64,000 bases of DNA. Source: an uncultured Lachnospiraceae bacterium (GTDB lineage: Bacteria > Bacillota > Clostridia > Lachnospirales > Lachnospiraceae). The stretch is taken from NCBI GenBank assembly GCA_949155905.1, contig CASCWU010000002.1, positions 45,034 to 109,033 on the forward strand. The letters run 5' to 3'. This document shows positions 39,319-49,198 of the stretch, one piece after another. Made by a program: the position numbers and the translations under genes. The notes under the pieces were generated by a model that had not been told where the DNA came from, did no database searches, and was given only the letters and a program-made list of their open reading frames with translations. How positions within the stretch are numbered: the first letter of the stretch is position 1; every line of letters begins with the position of its first letter.

Positions 39319-39861
39319 TTATTTCTTACCAGTCTTACCGACCTTACGTCTAATCACTTCATCTGCATACTTGATACCCTTCCCCTTGTACGGCTCTGGG
39401 CGTCTCTTCTCGCGAATCTCAGCAGCAAACTGACCAACCTTTTCTTTATCTATACCCTTGACGATAATCTTATTCTGTCCATCTACGACGGTCTCGATAC
39501 CTTCCGGATCTACCATAACTACCGGATGGGAATAGCCGAGGGAAAGGGTAAGCTCCTTACCGGACTTTGCTGCCCTGTAGCCGACACCGTTTACCTCTAA
39601 TACCTTCTCATAGCCGTCTGTTACACCGACTACCATGTTGTGTACCAGCGTTCTGGTCAGACCATGAAGGGATTTCATCTTCTTTAAGTCATTCGGCCTG
39701 GATACGATGATCTCAGCGCCTTCCATTTTAATGTCCATTTCTGCCGGAAGGACTCTCTCTAACGTTCCCTTAGGCCCTTTTACTGTCACCTTATTATTTT
39801 CTGCGATATCCACGGTGACACCCGCTGGTATCGCGATAGGCATTTTTCCAATACGTGACAT
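39319..39861 (-). CDS. rplF: Ribosomal protein uL6
   Basis: 180 residues from ATG 39861 ([17 protein letters not shown]), GGAGG 8 nt upstream; the open frame runs on upstream only because the leader lacks stops. C-terminal [21 protein letters not shown] matches the rRNA-binding signature. Preceded by the structured element at 39899-39967. Confidence 0.97.
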   Translation of the reverse strand: MSRIGKMPIAIPAGVTVDIAENNKVTVKGPKGTLERVLPAEMDIKMEGAEIIVSRPNDLKKMKSLHGLTRTLVHNMVVGVTDGYEKVLEVNGVGYRAAKSGKELTLSLGYSHPVVMVDPEGIETVVDGQNKIIVKGIDKEKVGQFAAEIREKRRPEPYKGKGIKYADEVIRRKVGKTGKK

Positions 39862-39898
39862 GCCCGCACCTCCTATTTTAGTCCCGCAGTTCCCCTTC

Positions 39899-39967
39899 CA
39901 AGACACCTTTCCTAAGATCGATTTCCAGCCGCAAAGCAAGCGCGTCTGTAAATCGCTCTGTGTCTTG
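39899..39967 (-). ncRNA. Structured intergenic element, copy upstream of rplF
   Basis: On the minus strand CAAGACAC and GTGTCTTG close a perfect 8-bp stem. Inside it GAGCGATTT pairs with AAATCGATC with one mismatch, around a loop with a CGC/GCG mini-hairpin and TTGCTTTGCGGC. The sequence is clearly homologous to the adk-leader copy, and paired bases differ between copies while pairing is kept. The 164-bp gap also has a GCCCATC/GATGGGC hairpin near 39990-40006. Function unknown. Confidence 0.55.
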
Positions 39968-40025
39968 TCTGGTCCACTGCTGATCGAGCCCATCTTTGAT
40001 GGGCTTAGTTCCGCAAAATTTGCTT

Positions 40026-40424
40026 TTACCAAACGAAAGCCAGCACTTCGCCGCCTACGTTCAATTTTCTTGCTTCCTTGTCTGTAATAACACCCTTGTT
40101 CGTGGAAATGATCGCTACACCCAGGCCGCCTAATACCTTAGGCAGCTCCTCGCAGTTCGCATATACCCGAAGACCTGGCTTGGAGATCCTCTTGAGGCCG
40201 GAAATAACCTTTTCGTTTTTATCTCTGCCGTATTTTAGAGTAATATGGATGCTCTTAAAGCCATTTACCTCTTCGATCTCATATTTTTTAATATAGCCTT
40301 CCTTGAGAAGAATTTCAGCAATGGAAATCTTCATCTTGGAAGCAGGCACATCAACGGTATCGTGCTTTGCGGTATTTGCATTACGGATTCTTGTAAGCAT
40401 ATCTGCAATCGGATCACTAAACAT
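40026..40424 (-). CDS. rpsH: Ribosomal protein uS8
   Basis: 132 residues. [32 protein letters not shown] and C-terminal [31 protein letters not shown] are standard. Central 16S binder; in enterobacteria the spc-operon repressor. Confidence 0.97.
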   Translation of the reverse strand: MFSDPIADMLTRIRNANTAKHDTVDVPASKMKISIAEILLKEGYIKKYEIEEVNGFKSIHITLKYGRDKNEKVISGLKRISKPGLRVYANCEELPKVLGGLGVAIISTNKGVITDKEARKLNVGGEVLAFVW

Positions 40425-40446
40425 AATTCGCTTCCTCCTTCTTCAA

Positions 40447-40632
40447 TCACCAGCTTGCTTTCTTTACGCCTGGAATCTGTCCCTTATATGCCAACTCACG
40501 GAAGCAGATCCTGCAGATTCCGTATTTTCTCAGATAAGCGTGTGGACGACCACAGATCCTGCAGCGGTTGTAGGCTCTGGTGGAAAACTTCGCCGGACGC
40601 TGCTGTTTCAGCTTCATTGCTGTTTTCGCCAT
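40447..40632 (-). CDS. rpsZ: Ribosomal protein uS14, zinc form (type Z)
   Basis: 61 residues with C-x2-C...C-x2-C ([24 protein letters not shown]) and the final [11 protein letters not shown]. Short zinc-binding form found in most Firmicutes. Confidence 0.97.
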   Translation of the reverse strand: MAKTAMKLKQQRPAKFSTRAYNRCRICGRPHAYLRKYGICRICFRELAYKGQIPGVKKASW

Positions 40633-40660
40633 AAGAATTGACCTCCTATTTGAGTTTAAA

Positions 40661-41203
40661 TTATTTACTAAACGGCATTCCGAATAATGTCAATAACTCG
40701 CGTGCTTCTTCGTCGGTGTTGGCGGTGGTGACGAAGATAACGTCCATACCGCGTACCTTATCGATCTTGTCGTACTCGATCTCCGGGAAGATAAGCTGCT
40801 CGCGGATACCCAGCGCGTAGTTTCCTCTGCCGTCGAACGCATTGGCGTTGACGCCACGGAAGTCACGCACACGAGGCAATGCCAGGTTAATTAAGCGATC
40901 TGCAAATTCGTACATCTTGTCGCCGCGCAGCGTTACCTTACAGCCGATAGCCATGCCCTCTCTGATCTTGAAGTTAGCGACAGACTTCTTTGCCTTTGTT
41001 AAAACCGGCTTCTGACCTGTGATAATTTCCATATCTCTGGCAGCGGCTTCCAAAATCTTGGAGTTTTCTTTCGCTTCGCCGACGCCCATATTTACTACAA
41101 TCTTCTCCAGCTTAGGAATCTGCATGATGTTCTTATAACCGAACTTCTTCTGCATAGCCGGAGCGATTTCCTTGCTATAAATTTCTCTCATTCTGCTACT
41201 CAC
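40661..41203 (-). CDS. rplE: Ribosomal protein uL5
   Basis: 180 residues from GTG 41203 (AGGAGG 9 nt upstream); ATG 41191 is the alternative. [35 protein letters not shown], and [30 protein letters not shown] are family signatures. Binds 5S rRNA and the P-site tRNA region. Confidence 0.97.
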   Translation of the reverse strand: MSSRMREIYSKEIAPAMQKKFGYKNIMQIPKLEKIVVNMGVGEAKENSKILEAAARDMEIITGQKPVLTKAKKSVANFKIREGMAIGCKVTLRGDKMYEFADRLINLALPRVRDFRGVNANAFDGRGNYALGIREQLIFPEIEYDKIDKVRGMDVIFVTTANTDEEARELLTLFGMPFSK

Positions 41204-41225
41204 GTTTCCTGACCTCCTCTCCTAA

Positions 41226-41534
41226 TCAGTCGATTACCTCTCCGGTAGATTTTGCAACACGTACCTTTTTCTTGCCGTCCTCTGTCTTAAAACCGATTCT
41301 GGTTGGCTTGCCCTTATGGACATACATGACATTGGATACGTCAACCGGAGCTTCCTGATGGACGATACCGCCCTTAGGGTTGGTCTGGGAAGCCTTGCTG
41401 TGCTTTGTCACAGTATTGACGCCCTCTACCAGTACCCTGCCATCCTTTACAGAAAGAACCTTGCCTTCTTTTCCTTTATCTTTACCGGTGATCACCCTTA
41501 CGGTATCACCCTTTTTAATCTTGCTGGTTGCCAC
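41226..41534 (-). CDS. rplX: Ribosomal protein uL24
   Basis: 102 residues from GTG 41534 ([27 protein letters not shown]), AGGAGG 8 nt upstream. KOW motif. The longer frame upstream overlaps rplN and is not supported. Starts assembly of the 50S subunit. Confidence 0.96.
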   Translation of the reverse strand: MATSKIKKGDTVRVITGKDKGKEGKVLSVKDGRVLVEGVNTVTKHSKASQTNPKGGIVHQEAPVDVSNVMYVHKGKPTRIGFKTEDGKKKVRVAKSTGEVID

Positions 41535-41547
41535 TTTTAGCACCTCC

Positions 41548-41916
41548 TTATAATACTTCCGGAGCCAAAGAAACAATCTTCATGAACTGCTTTTCACGAA
41601 GCTCTCTTGCTACTGGCCCAAAAATACGGGTTCCCCTCGGATTCTTATCCTCACGGATGATCACGGCTGCATTTTCGTCAAAGCGGATATAAGAACCGTC
41701 CTTCCGGCGTGCGCCCTTTACGGTACGTACCACCACGGCCTTTACAACATCACCCTTTTTTACAACACCGCCTGGTGTTGCATCTTTAACGCTGGCAACA
41801 ATCACATCTCCGATAGCTGCATATCTTCTGGTTGAACCGCCCATTACACGAATGCAAAGCAATTCCTTTGCTCCTGTATTGTCAGCAACCTTTAATCTTG
41901 ATTCCTGCTGTATCAT
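41548..41916 (-). CDS. rplN: Ribosomal protein uL14
   Basis: 122 residues from ATG 41916 ([27 protein letters not shown]), GGAGG just upstream. C-terminal [24 protein letters not shown] standard. Follows an unusual 186-bp gap. Confidence 0.97.
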   Translation of the reverse strand: MIQQESRLKVADNTGAKELLCIRVMGGSTRRYAAIGDVIVASVKDATPGGVVKKGDVVKAVVVRTVKGARRKDGSYIRFDENAAVIIREDKNPRGTRIFGPVARELREKQFMKIVSLAPEVL

Positions 41917-42102
41917 GACTAACCTCCATTCTGCCGTTTCTACAGCACCCTGCCGCAGCATTCTGCCACAGCATCCTGTTGTTTTCCCGGCGATTTCGCT
42001 TGATTTTGCGCCGCCTTCTGGCCTATCCTGCGCGCCGCTTATATTGCATTGCTGTCTTTTGCCCGCTATTTTTTATAACATACGATTCCCATCATGCTAT
42101 TC
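41917..42102 (-). other. Gap between rpsQ and rplN with 13-nt tandem repeats
   Basis: Three imperfect 13-nt units (CAGCACCCTGCCG, CAGCATTCTGCCA, CAGCATCCTGTTG on the plus strand) lie at 41943-41981, just before the rplN ribosome binding site. Further up, GGCGATTTCGC with GCGCC can form GC-rich stems (41989-42015). No promoter or gene recognised. Confidence 0.6.
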
Positions 42103-42360
42103 TTAGCGTGCCTTCTCAATGATTTCCACCAGTCTCCATCTTTTGTCCTTGGACAACGGCCTGGTTTCCATCACACGAACTCTGTCACCGGTATGACACT
42201 CGTTGTTCTCGTCATGAGCCTTCAGCTTATAGGTTCTCTTTATAATCTTTCCATACAATGGATGCTTTACATTATCTACCACAGCTACTACGATGGTCTT
42301 ATCCATCTTATCGCTGACTACCCTGCCCGTCCGAGTCTTTCTAAGGTTTCTTTCCGCCAT
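42103..42360 (-). CDS. rpsQ: Ribosomal protein uS17
   Basis: 85 residues. [25 protein letters not shown] and [28 protein letters not shown] are family signatures (OB-fold). 41 bp after rpmC. Confidence 0.97.
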   Translation of the reverse strand: MAERNLRKTRTGRVVSDKMDKTIVVAVVDNVKHPLYGKIIKRTYKLKAHDENNECHTGDRVRVMETRPLSKDKRWRLVEIIEKAR

Positions 42361-42401
42361 GTCTACGGTCTCCTTTCCTGAACTTTATGAATTTGCTTCG
42401 C

Positions 42402-42614
42402 CTAAGCCCGTGCTGCTCTGGCCTGTTCGGAAATCACCGTCTGGATTCTTGCGATATCCTTTCTGACTTCCTTAATCCGGCTTGTATTATCCAACTGATT
42501 TGTTGCGTTCTGGAACCTCAGATTAAAAAGTTCCTTTTTAGCAGCTACTAATTCTTCGTTCAGTTCCACAGTTGATTTCTTTTTCAGGTCTTCCATATAC
42601 TTATTCTTCTTCAC
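42402..42614 (-). CDS. rpmC: Ribosomal protein uL29
   Basis: 70 residues from GTG 42614 ([22 protein letters not shown]): AGGAGG lies 8 nt upstream, and this N-terminus fits the family better than the longer frame or ATG 42596. Start overlaps the end of rplP by 14 bp. [31 protein letters not shown] is standard. Confidence 0.96.
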   Translation of the reverse strand: MKKNKYMEDLKKKSTVELNEELVAAKKELFNLRFQNATNQLDNTSRIKEVRKDIARIQTVISEQARAARA

Positions 42615-43041
42615 TGCCCGCACCTCCTTCTAAGTCTGCGCGAGAAACGATCTTGCATTTTACCGGCAGCTTGTGAGTCGCAAGACGGAGAGCCTCCTTT
42701 GCAACCTCTTCTGCTACACCGGAAATCTCGAACATAACGCGCCCCGGCTTTACAACCGCTACCCAATATTCCAATGTACCCTTTCCGGAACCCATACGAG
42801 TTTCTGCCGGCTTGGTGGTAACTGGCTTATCCGGGAATATCTTAATCCAAACCTTACCGCCACGCTTGATATAACGAGTCATAGCGATACGGGCTGCTTC
42901 TATTTGATTGGACTTAATCCATGCCGGTTCTACTGCTACGATACCATATTCGCCATACGTAATCGTATTGCCTCTGGTAGCCTTTCCCTTCATGGAGCCA
43001 CGAAACTGCTTACGATGTTTTACCCTCTTAGGCATTAACAT
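42601..43041 (-). CDS. rplP: Ribosomal protein uL16
   Basis: 146 residues from ATG 43041, which overlaps the rpsC stop (TAATG) and has GGGAG 9 nt upstream; MPKRV at 43035 is the classical N-terminus and an alternative. [17 protein letters not shown] and [24 protein letters not shown] standard. Near the peptidyl transferase centre. Confidence 0.97.
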   Translation of the reverse strand: MLMPKRVKHRKQFRGSMKGKATRGNTITYGEYGIVAVEPAWIKSNQIEAARIAMTRYIKRGGKVWIKIFPDKPVTTKPAETRMGSGKGTLEYWVAVVKPGRVMFEISGVAEEVAKEALRLATHKLPVKCKIVSRADLEGGAGSEEE

Positions 43042-43700
43042 TATTTATCGCTCCCTTCCTTTTTGTTGGCTTTCACAGGAAGTACCTCACCCTGATAAAT
43101 CCATACCTTTACGCCGACCTTTCCATAGGTGGTATCGGCCTCTGCAAATCCATAGTCGATGTTCGCACGAAGTGTCTGAAGCGGGATAGTCCCCTCGCTG
43201 TAGAACTCAGTACGAGCCATATCAGCGCCACCCAGACGACCGGATACAGAAGTTTTGATACCCTTTGCACCGGATTTCATTGTCCTGGACATGCAGGATT
43301 TCATTGCACGACGGAAGGAAATACGGTTTTCAAGCTGACCTGCAATGTTTTCTGCTACCAGCTGTGCGTTATTATCCGGCCTCTTGATCTCCTTGATATC
43401 GATCATCAGCTTCTTTGCCGTCAGCTTCTGAACCTCTTCTTTTAACTTCTCAATCTCTGATCCGCCCTTGCCGATCACCAGACCCGGCTTGGCTGTATAA
43501 ATAATAACCTTCAAACGGTCAGATGCACGCTCCATCTCGATCTTAGCCACACCTGCACTGTACAGCTTTTTCTTCAGATAGGTTCTGATATTATAATCTT
43601 CCACCAGATTGTCAGCAAATTCAGCTTCTGCATACCATTTGGAATCCCAGTCATTGATAATGCCGACTCTTAAACCATGAGGATTAACTTTCTGTCCCAT
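43041..43700 (-). CDS. rpsC: Ribosomal protein uS3
   Basis: 219 residues. [26 protein letters not shown]-domain core [19 protein letters not shown], and C-terminal [16 protein letters not shown]. At the mRNA entry site of the 30S. Confidence 0.97.
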   Translation of the reverse strand: MGQKVNPHGLRVGIINDWDSKWYAEAEFADNLVEDYNIRTYLKKKLYSAGVAKIEMERASDRLKVIIYTAKPGLVIGKGGSEIEKLKEEVQKLTAKKLMIDIKEIKRPDNNAQLVAENIAGQLENRISFRRAMKSCMSRTMKSGAKGIKTSVSGRLGGADMARTEFYSEGTIPLQTLRANIDYGFAEADTTYGKVGVKVWIYQGEVLPVKANKKEGSDK

Positions 43701-43720
43701 TTGTCCTTGCTCCTTTCCGA

Positions 43721-44110
43721 TTATCTTTCATTCAGCACGATTGTAATGTGGCTCATTCTCTTTTCAATCCGGTAAGCGCTTCCGCGCGCCCTTGGCTGAA
43801 TTCTCTTCATAGTAGGCCCCTTGTTGGCATAGCATTCTTCGATATAAAGCCGTTCCGGGTTCATACCATTGTTATTCTCCGCATTTGCAATCGCTGACTT
43901 CAATAACTTCTCTATCAGGGTAGAAGCATATCTAGGGTTGTATGCTAAAATACCAAGTGCTGTTTCCACATCCTTGCCACGGATTGCGTCAAGTACGAAG
44001 CAAGCCTTCTGGACGGATACCCGTGCATAAGATAACTTCGCGGACGGCCTGGTATCCCTTTGGTTCTCGTTCCTCTCTCTCTTAATCTGGGATCTATGTC
44101 CTTTTGCCAT
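43721..44110 (-). CDS. rplV: Ribosomal protein uL22
   Basis: 129 residues. Begins [21 protein letters not shown], a basic N-terminal extension; core [29 protein letters not shown] and [29 protein letters not shown]. Lines the exit tunnel. Confidence 0.96.
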   Translation of the reverse strand: MAKGHRSQIKRERNENQRDTRPSAKLSYARVSVQKACFVLDAIRGKDVETALGILAYNPRYASTLIEKLLKSAIANAENNNGMNPERLYIEECYANKGPTMKRIQPRARGSAYRIEKRMSHITIVLNER

Positions 44111-44137
44111 GGATGTTACCTCCTTTCAATCTACGCC

Positions 44138-44416
44138 CTAACGACGTGTCTTCTTTTCGTCCTTACCATGACCTCTGTAGGTTCTGGTTGCTACAAACTC
44201 GCCCAGCTTGTGTCCAACCATATCCTCTGTGATATAAACCGGAACATGCTTCCTTCCGTCATGGACAGCTATCGTATGTCCGACGAAGCTTGGGAAAATG
44301 GTAGAACGGCGTGACCAGGTTTTGATAACGCTCTTATCTCCGGATGCGTTCAACGCATCAATCTTTTTCAGTAAATGATCATCCGCAAACGGTCCCTTTT
44401 TCAGTGATCTTGCCAT
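44138..44416 (-). CDS. rpsS: Ribosomal protein uS19
   Basis: 92 residues. [77 protein letters not shown]. 18 bp after rplB. Confidence 0.97.
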   Translation of the reverse strand: MARSLKKGPFADDHLLKKIDALNASGDKSVIKTWSRRSTIFPSFVGHTIAVHDGRKHVPVYITEDMVGHKLGEFVATRTYRGHGKDEKKTRR

Positions 44417-44434
44417 GGGTTTTTTCCTCCTTTA

Positions 44435-45280
44435 TTATTTAACAACGCTCTTTCCGTCTCTCGTCCTTACAATCATCTTGTTGGACTGCTTGTTCTTCTT
44501 CCTGGTCTTTAAACCAAGCGCTGGCTTACCCCAAGGAGTAACTGGGCCTGGACGTCCAATACCAGTCTTCCCTTCACCACCACCGTGCGGATGGTCGTTC
44601 GGGTTCATGACGGAACCACGTACTGTCGGGCGGATACCCATATGGCGCTTACGTCCTGCTTTACCGATGTTGATCAACTCATGGTCGATATTCCCAACCT
44701 GACCAACGGTAGCACGGCAGTCAATCGGCACCATTCTCATTTCGCCGGACGGCATTCTCAAAGTGGCATACTTGCCTTCCTTTGCCATCAGCTGTGCGGC
44801 ATTTCCTGCTGCACGGACAAACTGTCCGCCCTTGCCAGGATACAGCTCTACGTTATGAATCTGCGTACCAACCGGAATGGCGGATAATGGCAGGCAGTTT
44901 CCGATTCTTACCTCGGCGTTCGGGCCATTCATGACCTTGTGGCCAACCTGAAGTCCGTTCGGCGCCAGGATATAAGCCTTTTCCCCATCTGCATAGCAAA
45001 TCAGGGCAATGTTGGCTGTCCGGTTCGGATCGTATTCAATCGCTACTACATTTGCCGGAACATCGTCTTTTCTTCTCTTGAAATCAATGATTCTGTATTT
45101 TCTTCTGGAGCCGCCTCCCTGGTGTCTTACGGTAATCTTACCCTGGTTGTTGCGGCCTGCTCTTTTATTTAAAGAAACCACTAAGGACTTTTCCGGAGTT
45201 GTCTTGGTAATCTCCGAAAAATCAGAGCCCGTCATGTTTCTTCTGGAAGGTGTATATGGGTTATACTTTTTGATTCCCAC
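44435..45280 (-). CDS. rplB: Ribosomal protein uL2
   Basis: 281 residues from GTG 45280 ([18 protein letters not shown]), GGAG 10 nt upstream; the longer frame to 45337 adds non-homologous residues. [25 protein letters not shown] and the peptidyl-transferase-associated [21 protein letters not shown] segment (here [18 protein letters not shown]) are intact. Confidence 0.97.
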   Translation of the reverse strand: MGIKKYNPYTPSRRNMTGSDFSEITKTTPEKSLVVSLNKRAGRNNQGKITVRHQGGGSRRKYRIIDFKRRKDDVPANVVAIEYDPNRTANIALICYADGEKAYILAPNGLQVGHKVMNGPNAEVRIGNCLPLSAIPVGTQIHNVELYPGKGGQFVRAAGNAAQLMAKEGKYATLRMPSGEMRMVPIDCRATVGQVGNIDHELINIGKAGRKRHMGIRPTVRGSVMNPNDHPHGGGEGKTGIGRPGPVTPWGKPALGLKTRKKNKQSNKMIVRTRDGKSVVK

Positions 45281-45469
45281 GTTTGTTGCACTCCTTTCAT
45301 TTTTATCTGTACGGCGGTTCTTTCCCGTTTTAAGCACTCACAACGCTGCCTGGTGTTTCCTTTCGGCCCGAAAAAACTTTTCCGTACAAATCGCATCTTA
45401 TCGGCTGCGAACCTTATTTCTATTCCATCTCTGCTCTGTCAAATTTTCTGCTTTGCCAGACTGGTCTAT
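45281..45469 (-). other. Gap between rplW and rplB
   Basis: 189 bp with no gene. A TTTC/GAAA short stem around GGCCC (45361-45373) is the only self-complementary feature noticed. Similar large spacers occur elsewhere in this operon. Confidence 0.4.
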
Positions 45470-45769
45470 TTACAGGCCCTGGAAAATCTCAATGTCAGCG
45501 CTGTCCTCGGTCAACTGCACGATGGCTTTCTTTCCCTTTGCTGTCTTTCCGACGTCATTGCCTCTCCTGCGGTTCTTTCCATGAACATTCATGGTATTGA
45601 CCTTTGCTACCTTTGCTCCGGAAAACATCTTTTCTACGGCTTCCTTAATCTGACCCTTGGTAGCATCTGGATGAACGGAAAACATATATTTCTTTTCGCT
45701 CATGACATTCATACTTTTTTCGGTGATGATTGGCTTTAAAATCACGTCATAATACTTAATATCTGCCAT
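45470..45769 (-). CDS. rplW: Ribosomal protein uL23
   Basis: 99 residues. MADIKYYDVILKPIITEKSMNVMSEKKYMFSVHPDATKGQIKEAVEKMF matches the family. At the exit-tunnel docking site for trigger factor and SRP. Overlaps rplD stop by one base. Confidence 0.97.
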   Translation of the reverse strand: MADIKYYDVILKPIITEKSMNVMSEKKYMFSVHPDATKGQIKEAVEKMFSGAKVAKVNTMNVHGKNRRRGNDVGKTAKGKKAIVQLTEDSADIEIFQGL

Positions 45770-46389
45770 TATGCGTACACCTCCTCAAGCTTCTGTGCGG
45801 CATCCTTGGTGATAACCAAAGTATCATACTTCAGGATGTCATATACGTTGATGGTGTTGGTCAAGGCAGTCCTTACTCCCTCGATGTTCCGTGCGGAAAG
45901 CTGAACCTTTTCATTCTTCTCTCCCATCACGACTAATGCTTTTTTCACTTTTAAGTTTTCTAATACCTTCACCATATTCTTGGTTTTGATCTCACTAAAA
46001 TCGAGGTTATCCAATACAACGATTTTATTTTCTGCCACACGGCTGGTCAAAGCAGAGCAGATAGCAGCAGCTTTTTCCTTCCGGTTCATCTTAAAGGAAT
46101 AGCTTCTTGGCTTCGGTGCGAATACGACTCCGCCGCCTGTCCACTGTGGAGCCCTGGTAGAACCCTGTCTGGCATGGCCGGTTCCCTTCTGTCTCCACGG
46201 CTTCTTTCCGCCGCCCCTTACTTCGGAACGTGTCCGTGCGCTCTGTGTCCCCTGACGTTTATTCGCCAGCTGCTGGACAACTGCCATGTGTACTAAATGG
46301 TCGTTTATCTCGGTTCCGAATACGGCGTCGTTTAACTCGATAGTGCCGACTTCTTTCCCTTCCATATTATAAACAGCTACATTTGCCAT
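45769..46389 (-). CDS. rplD: Ribosomal protein uL4
   Basis: 206 residues. Tunnel loop KRQGTQSARTRSEVRGGGKKPWRQKGTGHARQGSTRAPQWTGGGVVFAPKPRSY complete. In many bacteria L4 represses its own operon through the S10 leader. Confidence 0.97.
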   Translation of the reverse strand: MANVAVYNMEGKEVGTIELNDAVFGTEINDHLVHMAVVQQLANKRQGTQSARTRSEVRGGGKKPWRQKGTGHARQGSTRAPQWTGGGVVFAPKPRSYSFKMNRKEKAAAICSALTSRVAENKIVVLDNLDFSEIKTKNMVKVLENLKVKKALVVMGEKNEKVQLSARNIEGVRTALTNTINVYDILKYDTLVITKDAAQKLEEVYA

Positions 46390-46420
46390 TAGAATGTTCC
46401 TCCTTTCCGATCAGGCGATA

Positions 46421-47056
46421 TTATTTTGCGGTTTTCACTGACTCTTTCAGCATGACCATAGCTTTCCTTGGTCCCGGAACGGCACCCTTTACCAAAATCA
46501 GGTTCTTGTCTGCGTCTACCCGTACTACCTCTAAATTCTGAACGGTTACTCTGACGCTTCCCATATGACCTGCCATCTTCTTTCCCTTAAATACCTTGCT
46601 CGGATCGGAGCAGGCACCGTTGGAACCGGCATGTCTGTGATACTTGGAACCATGAGCCATAGGTCCTCTGGATAAGCCATGTCTCTTAATAGCGCCCTGG
46701 AATCCTTTTCCCTTGGAAGTAGCAGTCGCATCAATCTTATCTCCGGCTGCAAAGATATCAGCCTTGATTTCCTGTCCTACTGCATACTCCTCAGCGTTTT
46801 CCAGCTTGAACTCCTTCAAATATCTCTTTACCGGCACACCTGCTTTTGCAAAATGTCCCTTTAACGGCTTGTTCACCAGGGTTTCGCGGATATCGCCAAA
46901 TCCTACCTGAACAGCACTGTAACCGTCGTTCTCCACAGTCTTGACCTGTGTAACGACAACCGGGCCTGCTTCCAGTACCGTAACCGGAATCAGAACTCCG
47001 TCATCCCCAAAGATCTGGGTCATTCCCACTTTGGTTGTCAGCATTGCTTTCTTCAT
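46421..47056 (-). CDS. rplC: Ribosomal protein uL3
   Basis: 211 residues from ATG 47056 ([22 protein letters not shown]), AGGAGG 8 nt upstream. [51 protein letters not shown] is the conserved finger. Preceded by a 224-bp gap with hairpins. Confidence 0.97.
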   Translation of the reverse strand: MKKAMLTTKVGMTQIFGDDGVLIPVTVLEAGPVVVTQVKTVENDGYSAVQVGFGDIRETLVNKPLKGHFAKAGVPVKRYLKEFKLENAEEYAVGQEIKADIFAAGDKIDATATSKGKGFQGAIKRHGLSRGPMAHGSKYHRHAGSNGACSDPSKVFKGKKMAGHMGSVRVTVQNLEVVRVDADKNLILVKGAVPGPRKAMVMLKESVKTAK

Positions 47057-47280
47057 TGCTTTTGCACCTCCTGTTAATCTACAGCGGAGCGTAAAAAATA
47101 CGCTCATCCTAGATGGCTTATACCGAGTGCTTCGTCCGACCTGGCGGCTACCATATCGGTATCCAATATGTTTGCGGAAATACAGTCTTTTATAAACTGT
47201 ATTCTTTCATAACCGTCACCGGAGCCTGGTCTCTATATTAAACCGTAAGGATTTCACTTTCCTGCTTTTTGCTTCCTGTC
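47057..47280 (-). other. Gap between rpsJ and rplC with two hairpins
   Basis: ATACAGT/ACTGTAT (47180-47202, 9-nt loop) and GAGCGTA/TACGCTC with an A5/T5 loop (47087-47105). The second sits about 15 nt before the rplC ribosome binding site. Placement suggests a regulatory leader inside the operon; no T-run makes termination unlikely. Confidence 0.5.
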
Positions 47281-47598
47281 TTATTTTGCCTTCATCTTGA
47301 TGTCGATGTAAACGCCGGCAGGCATCTCCAACCTGGACAGAGCGTCTACGGTTTTCTGAGACGGCCCTAAAATATCAATCAGCCTCTTGTGGGTTCTCTG
47401 CTCGAACTGCTCTCTGGAATCCTTGTACTTGTGAACCGCACGAAGGATGGTAACTACTTCCTTCTTGGTCGGCAGCGGCACAGGTCCGCTCACCTTAGAT
47501 CCCGTTTTCTTTACAGTGTCGATGATTTTTGCGGCAGATTGGTCGATCAGCTGATGATCGTATGCCTTCAGGGTGATTCTCATTACTTGACTTGCCAT
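47281..47598 (-). CDS. rpsJ: Ribosomal protein uS10
   Basis: 105 residues. [44 protein letters not shown] and [32 protein letters not shown] standard. First gene of the superoperon, also a transcription antitermination partner (NusE). GGAGG 11 nt upstream. Confidence 0.97.
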   Translation of the reverse strand: MASQVMRITLKAYDHQLIDQSAAKIIDTVKKTGSKVSGPVPLPTKKEVVTILRAVHKYKDSREQFEQRTHKRLIDILGPSQKTVDALSRLEMPAGVYIDIKMKAK

Positions 47599-47917
47599 AA
47601 AAAAAGTCGCCTCCTTATTCGCACTTTCGGCAAACGCTCTCCTCTTTTGGGGCGCCTACCATCTTATCAGTACGACAAGCGGTGACTGTACACTTACCCG
47701 TGTGTTTCCTTCCTGCTAACATCCTCTCCGCTTTCCGGTTCCACACTCTTTCTGCCCGCAGCATATCCTTGCCCGTGCAGAAACCTCCGATATATTTGTA
47801 CAGTGACTTGTCGCCAGGTTTGCAGGCCGTTTCGGCCTCTTGACATTCGCTCCACGGAAAACCCGCCCGCTTTGAGGGGCAGCAACCTCACGCTTCATCG
47901 CTATCAATGTCACAGCA
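47599..47917 (-). other. Long S10-operon leader
   Basis: About 320 nt from the inferred transcription start to rpsJ. Contains a GGCCG/CGGCC tetraloop-like hairpin with an AAA loop near 47831-47843. Several minus frames are open but lack sites and family resemblance. A leader of this size before rpsJ suggests an autoregulatory RNA, classically L4-responsive; I cannot confirm which type. Confidence 0.5.
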
Positions 47918-47923
47918 ACGTTC

Positions 47924-47952
47924 ATTATACACGCATTTTCCGGGCATTGCAA
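47924..47952 (-). promoter_or_regulatory. Promoter of the S10-spc-alpha superoperon
   Basis: Minus strand TTGCAA (47952-47947), 17-bp spacer, TATAAT (47929-47924). Near-consensus and placed 85 bp after the lepB stop. Drives some 30 genes down to rplQ. The AT-only inverted repeat AAATTTTT/AAAAATTT near 47988-48007 may be a weak end for lepB. Confidence 0.85.
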
Positions 47953-48036
47953 GCCTTTTTTCATTTTCTTCCTGCTTTGCCACGTAAAATTTTTCACAAA
48001 AATTTGTTTTATTTTTATGCAATTTATCCAATATTC

Positions 48037-48654
48037 TCAATACAGACTCCCTGGATTCGGGAAGTAGCGGAATATCGCTTTCCCGGCAATCTTTTCTCGT
48101 TTGACGCACGTCTGCTCCCAGAACCGGGAATCCCAGGAATCCATCCGATTATCGCCCATTACAAAATAATATCCTTCCAGAATCTGATACGGGCCGAAAT
48201 TACCCGACGGATCTTCTTTCAGATACGGCTCTTCCAAAGGCTCGCTGCTGCCGTTTAGATAAACCTTTCCGTTCCGGATCTCTAACGTCTCCCCCGGAAG
48301 CCCGATAATACGCTTTAAATAATCCTCTTCCTCGTTATCCGGGTACAGAAACAGGATAATATCCCCTCGCTTCGGCTCGTCAAACTGATACGCCAGGCGG
48401 TTAATGATAATCCGATCCCCGGTCATCACTGTGCTTTCCATTGAGCCTGACGGCACCTGGGCGTTTACGATTACCTTTTGCTTTAATACCATGACAGCCA
48501 ATACTGCGACGATAGTCAGAACGACATAGCTAAAGGCCTCCTTTAATAATTCCCCTCTGGTCAGCCTCTTTTTTTCTGCGCCTTTGGCAGTTCTATTCTT
48601 TGTAATCCTGGCTTCTGTAGTTGCTACATGTTCTATCTTTTTGCTAGCTTTCAC
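48037..48654 (-). CDS. lepB: Signal peptidase I
   Basis: 205 residues. One N-terminal membrane anchor (YVVLTIVAVLAVMVLKQKVI), catalytic Ser in AQVPSGSMESTV, catalytic Lys in EEDYLKRIIGLPGE, and GYYFVMGDNRMDSWDSRFW. Removes signal peptides outside the membrane. Basic N-terminal extension of 35 residues. Confidence 0.95.
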   Translation of the reverse strand: MKASKKIEHVATTEARITKNRTAKGAEKKRLTRGELLKEAFSYVVLTIVAVLAVMVLKQKVIVNAQVPSGSMESTVMTGDRIIINRLAYQFDEPKRGDIILFLYPDNEEEDYLKRIIGLPGETLEIRNGKVYLNGSSEPLEEPYLKEDPSGNFGPYQILEGYYFVMGDNRMDSWDSRFWEQTCVKREKIAGKAIFRYFPNPGSLY

Positions 48655-48724
48655 TTTTCCGATCCTTCCTTTCTTTTCTTACCTCACGCTCCGGCGAATC
48701 ACTATAGAAGCGTCCGCCCTGCTA

Positions 48725-49198
48725 TCAATCTCCATGGCTGGGATAAATCTGCCCAATCCGTCCTGCCGCCTTCCGAAAGCGATACGAGGAAAGCTTCTGC
48801 CTTGCCTGCTCCCGGCATTCTCTCCATTCCTCCAGGTCTTTTTGCTGATGTTCGGAAGCTGCCTGCACCTGTCGGTTTGATTGCTGCGTCTCTAATACAT
48901 AGCACCAAAGCGATGCCTCATAATACTCCGTCAGAGCATCGAACTCTCCCCGATCCAACATCGTTTCTATTCCCAACGCCTGCTGCCTTCTTACCTCACG
49001 CCAAATCGTGCTGTAATTTCCTTCCCTCAGGCTGTACTCAAAGGAGGAAAGCTCTCTTTGATACTGATAGCCCCCGATTTCATGAAAAAGCACCTCCAGA
49101 TTTCTGACAAAGACGGCAAATAGCAGGAAGGCCGCAGCCATCAGCAACCATTTGACTGGGATTCCCTTCTTCTTTTTTGTCTGACCTTGTGTATTCAT
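48725..49198 (-). CDS. Small membrane protein, third gene of a zinc-ribbon membrane operon
   Basis: About 157 residues from ATG 49198, whose ATGA overlaps the upstream stop. One transmembrane segment (WLLMAAAFLLFAVFVRNL) after a Lys-rich start, then helical sequence with EFDALTEYYEAS. No zinc ribbon of its own but the topology and charged helices resemble the two genes before it. Family not recognised. Confidence 0.65.
   Translation of the reverse strand: MNTQGQTKKKKGIPVKWLLMAAAFLLFAVFVRNLEVLFHEIGGYQYQRELSSFEYSLREGNYSTIWREVRRQQALGIETMLDRGEFDALTEYYEASLWCYVLETQQSNRQVQAASEHQQKDLEEWRECREQARQKLSSYRFRKAAGRIGQIYPSHGD

Noticed and set aside
47694..48109. Several minus frames in the S10 leader and promoter region
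   Set aside because: They cross the promoter and leader, overlap each other in different frames, and have no family features.
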